From Methanooceanicella nereidis (lineage in GTDB: Archaea > Halobacteriota > Methanocellia > Methanocellales > Methanocellaceae): 37,547 nucleotides of DNA. The stretch spans positions 1-37,547 of the forward strand of contig NZ_PGCK01000016.1 of NCBI RefSeq assembly GCF_021023085.1, in the 5' to 3' direction. Both the position numbers and the translations under genes were made by a program. Below are positions 34,969 to 37,547 of the stretch, piece by piece; positions within the stretch are counted from its first letter, which is position 1; each line of letters opens with the position of its first letter. The notes below the pieces were generated by a model. The model saw nothing but the letters and a program-made list of their open reading frames with translations, was not told the DNA's origin and did no database searches.

Positions 34969-35712
34969 ATGGATACATCACGTATCGACACGATAACCTT
35001 TGACCTCTGGAATACACTCATATCGCATGACGAGCTTTACGATGAAAGCATTCGCCGGGCGAGGACAGAAGGCATTATGGAGGCCCTTAAGGATAAGGGC
35101 ATCATCGTCGGGATGGAGGACCTTGAAAGAGCTCATGAGCTTTCGGGACAAAAATTACTGGAGAAATGGTCCGATGACATAGACGTGGATGTCGATGGAC
35201 AGCTCGAGATATTTCTTAGATGCCTGAACGTCGACCCGTCCCCTGATAATATGATGGCGATCGAAAGCCCGTATACGGACGCAGTGTTAAAAGTAAATCC
35301 ATACCTCGTGGATGGAGCCGTTGAGGCTGTGTGCGATATGAAAGAAAGAGGGTACAGGATAGCGCTCATATCAAATACAGGGCGCACCCCTGGAAAAGCC
35401 ATGAGGAAGGTCATGAAAAATTTCGGCCTGCTGGATCTCTTCGATGTTACAGTTTTCTCAAATGAGGCGGGCTATCAAAAGCCACATAAAAAGATCTTTG
35501 AGATGACCCTGGAGATGATAGGCTCCTTACCGTCGAAGGCCGTACATATCGGAGACCATAGCGTGCTCGATGTGCTGGGAGCGAGACGTATGGGCATGAA
35601 GTCGGTCAGGGTCATGAAGCATGCCAAAAAGGACGACGGCTATCACGAGCCGGATATTTATATTGATGACATCACCGGGCTTCCGGAAGCCATTACAAAA
35701 CTGGAAAAATGA
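34969..35712 (+). CDS. HAD family hydrolase-like protein (first of tandem pair)
   Basis: A 247-residue haloacid-dehalogenase-superfamily protein with a helical cap between motifs I and II. The nucleophile Asp12 is in TFDLWNTL; the position two residues on, usually the acid/base aspartate in phosphatases, is Trp14. Motif II is LISNTG, motif III is the lysine in YQKPHKKIF, and motif IV is HIGDHSVLDVLGA. It is a paralogue of the next gene, sharing ISNTGRTPG and KKIFEM blocks. The substrate is unknown; loss of the second aspartate argues against a standard phosphatase. A GGAGA site precedes the ATG. Confidence 0.86.
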   Translation: MDTSRIDTITFDLWNTLISHDELYDESIRRARTEGIMEALKDKGIIVGMEDLERAHELSGQKLLEKWSDDIDVDVDGQLEIFLRCLNVDPSPDNMMAIESPYTDAVLKVNPYLVDGAVEAVCDMKERGYRIALISNTGRTPGKAMRKVMKNFGLLDLFDVTVFSNEAGYQKPHKKIFEMTLEMIGSLPSKAVHIGDHSVLDVLGARRMGMKSVRVMKHAKKDDGYHEPDIYIDDITGLPEAITKLEK

Positions 35713-35822
35713 TACCGGGACCGGCATCGGGCAGTACGGGAACATATATCAGGATAACGTCACTCTTTTTTTAGAGATAAAGGGCAGATAATGCCCCGAT
35801 TCTCATATAAGTCAGCCGAAGG

Positions 35823-35832
35823 GATTTAAATC
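35823..35832 (+). promoter_or_regulatory. TATA-like box GATTTAAATC
   Basis: A self-complementary AT-rich 10-mer about 36 bases before the ATG of the second HAD gene. With the usual archaeal spacing it would place the transcript start around 35853, leaving a short leader that contains the GGAG ribosome binding site. Confidence 0.3.
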
Positions 35833-35867
35833 ATCCGGGATAATTATTCGTTGTCTGGAGCGGGGAA

Positions 35868-36632
35868 ATGATCAACACGGTAACGTTTGACGTATGGAAC
35901 ACTCTTCTAATCCATGAGTTCTACGATGAGAGGATGAAGTTTGCCAGGATGGAGTGCATAAGGTCGGCGATGAATAAAGCTGGCTTTGACTTTTCTTTTA
36001 AAGACATGGAAAAGGCATACGAGCATACCGAAAACTGCCTCATGGAGCTATGGAGCCGGGAAAGGGACCTGGATCTTGACGGCCATTTAAAGCTATTCCT
36101 CGAAGGGCTCGGCATTTCCAGATATGACGGATACGTTGAGATGATCAGAAAGCCCTATTCACAGGTCTTGCTTCGTTTCTCGCCCGGTGCCATCGATGGC
36201 GCCGAGGATTTGCTCAGGACGTTAAAAAGCAAAGGCTACAGGATAGGTTTGATATCGAATACCGGGCGGACTCCTGGCATAACGATGAGGATATTACTTG
36301 ACAGGATGGGTCTTTCCCGGTATTTTGACTCGATGACATTCTCGAACGAGGTCGGGTACATTAAACCGAACAAAAAGATATTTGAGATGTCCCTGGCGAA
36401 TTTCGGGATAAGCCCGCAGGAGTGCGTGCACGTCGGAGACAGTATGCTGCTCGACGTTTATGGCGCAAAGTCATGCGGCATGAAGACAATACATTTCACA
36501 AAATATTCAGCCGAGTTCGAGAAGTATGCCCAAAAATACTATAACGCGAAGGGCAGGCACGAAGATCCTGATGAAGTTGTAGGATCGCTGCCCGAGGTGA
36601 GCGATGCTATCCGGCGCCTGGGAGGGCCATAG
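35868..36632 (+). CDS. HAD family hydrolase-like protein (second of tandem pair)
   Basis: A 254-residue paralogue of the gene at 34969. Nucleophile Asp8 lies in TFDVWNTL, with Trp10 again replacing the second aspartate. Motif II is LISNTG, motif III is the lysine in YIKPNKKIF, and motif IV is HVGDSMLLDVYGA. The helical cap occupies about residues 20-95. It has its own upstream region of 155 bases with a TATA-like box, so the pair is probably two transcription units from a tandem duplication. The two copies differ most in the cap and the C-terminal tail, suggesting different substrates. It is the last gene before the repeat-rich right edge. Confidence 0.86.
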   Translation: MINTVTFDVWNTLLIHEFYDERMKFARMECIRSAMNKAGFDFSFKDMEKAYEHTENCLMELWSRERDLDLDGHLKLFLEGLGISRYDGYVEMIRKPYSQVLLRFSPGAIDGAEDLLRTLKSKGYRIGLISNTGRTPGITMRILLDRMGLSRYFDSMTFSNEVGYIKPNKKIFEMSLANFGISPQECVHVGDSMLLDVYGAKSCGMKTIHFTKYSAEFEKYAQKYYNAKGRHEDPDEVVGSLPEVSDAIRRLGGP

Positions 36633-36718
36633 CAGCCGGTCCCATAAGTTACTATGTATATATCGATTTGCCTTTGATCAGTTCCTTCACAAAGGCAACT
36701 AAGGGCACGGTTTTTTCA

Positions 36719-36821
36719 CCACGAAGCGCACGAAGGCGAACAGGAACACAAAGGACTTTTTTAGAAAATTATCATATTGGAAAAAATTTGTGGTCCTTGT
36801 TCGCCTTCGTGCGCTTCGTGG
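36719..36821. repeat. Inverted repeat with 24-base perfect arms
   Basis: The left arm at 36719-36752 begins CCACGAAGCGCACGAAGG, and the right arm at 36787-36821 is its complement. The outer 24 bases match perfectly, the inner 10 imperfectly, and a 34-base AT-rich spacer separates them. Each arm contains the direct doublet CACGAAG-like/CACGAAGG. There is no transposase and no clear target duplication. It may be a miniature inverted-repeat element or a strong hairpin downstream of the HAD gene. Confidence 0.75.
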
Positions 36822-36963
36822 TAAAAATGGTGGACCTTCGAGCCCTTAGAGCGCTCCCATGAAAAACTTTTAGATGGTTTCTTTAAAAGTGGGCATATAA
36901 CATTTGTTCTGGTATCGATGTTCTGGCGTTGTTCCTGTCGGATGGCAGGTAGACACATAACCT

Positions 36964-37434
36964 CACAGAAACACGGAAACACAAAATTTTTTTTTAGAAT
37001 TTAAGGGCACGAAATCTCAAAGATTTACTCACCAAACCACAAAGGGCCCTAGTATCACTGTCAACGCACCAACAGCCCAAACGCTCGGCTCAACGCACCA
37101 ACCTGCTCTAATTCACCAACGCTAAAACAAGACCCGAACATTCTCCAAACCACTAAAGTTTAATATCCCGGTTTGTGTTCCCCTTGACCTATAGCAGGGA
37201 TATTAGTCGTGTAAGCGTCAACCGTGCAGTTAAAATTTAGTGTTTTTGGAGAATGTTCGGGTCTTGTTTTAGCGTTGGTGACTTGGAGAGGTTAGTGCGT
37301 TGAGCCGAGCGTTAGGGATATTAGAGCATTGACAGTGATACTAGAACCCTTCGTGATTTAGTGAGAGAGATTTTGGGGTCTTTGATACCTTAAAAAATCA
37401 TATAAAAAATTTTTGTGTTTCCAGTGTTCCCGTG
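36964..37434. repeat. 471-bp imperfect palindrome
   Basis: Two arms of about 200 bases face each other around a centre near 37199. The best block is a perfect 33-base match, 37114-37146 against 37248-37280. Others are 37080-37103 against 37290-37313 (one mismatch) and 37051-37064 against 37329-37342 (perfect). Weaker matching continues out to 36964-36992 against 37405-37434. The centre is a spacer of about 70 bases (37161-37230) holding a small AATATCCC/GGGATATT stem. The left arm also has two copies of CAACGCACCAAC (37062 and 37091). No open frame uses it. Confidence 0.8.
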
Positions 37435-37512
37435 CTTGTGTTTTTTGGGTTTGGTGTGTTGTTGGTTTTGGTTGTGGGGTAGAAAAGTGTTTTTATTGTT
37501 TTGAAGGTGGAT

Positions 37513-37546
37513 TACATTCTTTTTTGGTATTTTATGAGAGAATGTA
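37513..37546. repeat. Short hairpin at window end
   Basis: TACATTCT (37513-37520) and AGAATGTA (37539-37546) are perfectly complementary across an 18-base AT-rich loop. It lies at the very edge of the window, so the element may continue beyond it. Confidence 0.4.
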
Positions 37547-37547
37547 T

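Larger units (their letters stand above)
36633..37547. other. Gene-free, repeat-rich right edge
   Basis: No credible gene occurs in these 915 bases; the two short open frames are by-products of the repeats. The region contains an inverted repeat at 36719-36821, a very large imperfect palindrome at 36964-37434 and a small hairpin at 37513-37546. The DNA is AT-rich with recurrent words such as CACGAAG, CACAAAG and CACCAAC, unlike the coding part of the window. Confidence 0.7.

Noticed and set aside
36668-36982. Two short open frames in the right-edge repeats
   Set aside because: They run through inverted-repeat arms, show no protein-like composition and have no ribosome binding site.
37062-37120. 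Possible CRISPR-like array from repeated CAACGCACCAAC/CACCAAC words
   Set aside because: Only two full copies and one partial copy with unequal spacing; they are part of the large palindrome and there are no cas genes.

Overview
The window is chromosomal DNA of a euryarchaeal methanogen, probably of the Methanocellales/Methanosarcinales group. The evidence is a PolD large subunit (DP2), archaeal C5-type tetrapyrrole genes leading to uroporphyrinogen III and sirohydrochlorin, a Vht/Vho-like membrane [NiFe] hydrogenase with cytochrome b, pilin-like proteins resembling families known mainly from haloarchaea, and a sarcinarray/MAST-like surface protein. Placement below class level is uncertain. 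About 35 protein genes fill nearly all of 334-36632. No tRNA, rRNA, CRISPR array or insertion sequence was seen. Only the two window edges lack genes (1-333 and 36633-37547), and both are rich in inverted repeats.

Layout. 334-7853 (minus strand): DUF4013 membrane protein, precorrin-2 dehydrogenase, then hemA-hemB-hemL-hemC-cobA-hemD with overlapping or closely abutting genes (an 88-98 bp gap lies between hemL and hemB), ending in an oligo-U terminator. 7992-14111: M20 peptidase, moaB (start region disrupted), a DEDDh exonuclease and DP2. 14382-18096: hydrogenase small subunit (Tat signal), large subunit and cytochrome b, facing a mobA-like gene. 18792-22023: a lipid-carrier neighbourhood with a VTE5-like/DUF92 fusion, a divergent cis-prenyltransferase-family protein and an UPF0104 flippase-like protein. 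22080-25877: DUF151 nuclease, an orphan 275-aa protein, a COG2229-like GTPase, an M50 site-2 protease and TatC. 26069-32708: a coiled-coil membrane protein divergent from five tightly coupled pilin-like genes and a sarcinarray-like protein. 32705-36632: class II aldolase-like protein, methyltransferase, a membrane-anchored roadblock protein and two paralogous HAD proteins. 36633-37547: no gene, but a 471-bp imperfect palindrome.

How the parts fit. The hem cluster makes uroporphyrinogen III; CobA and the precorrin-2 dehydrogenase take it to sirohydrochlorin, the branch point to F430, cobalamin, sirohaem and (by the alternative route) haem, which the cytochrome b needs. TatC is the export route for the Tat-tagged hydrogenase. 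MoaB and MobA serve the molybdopterin/tungstopterin cofactor. The cis-prenyltransferase relative, two-domain prenol/prenyl-phosphate kinase candidate and flippase-like protein together look like a polyprenyl carrier-lipid module, the strongest candidate here for a poorly described system. The pilin-like cluster, which has no ATPase or platform gene in view, is the second.
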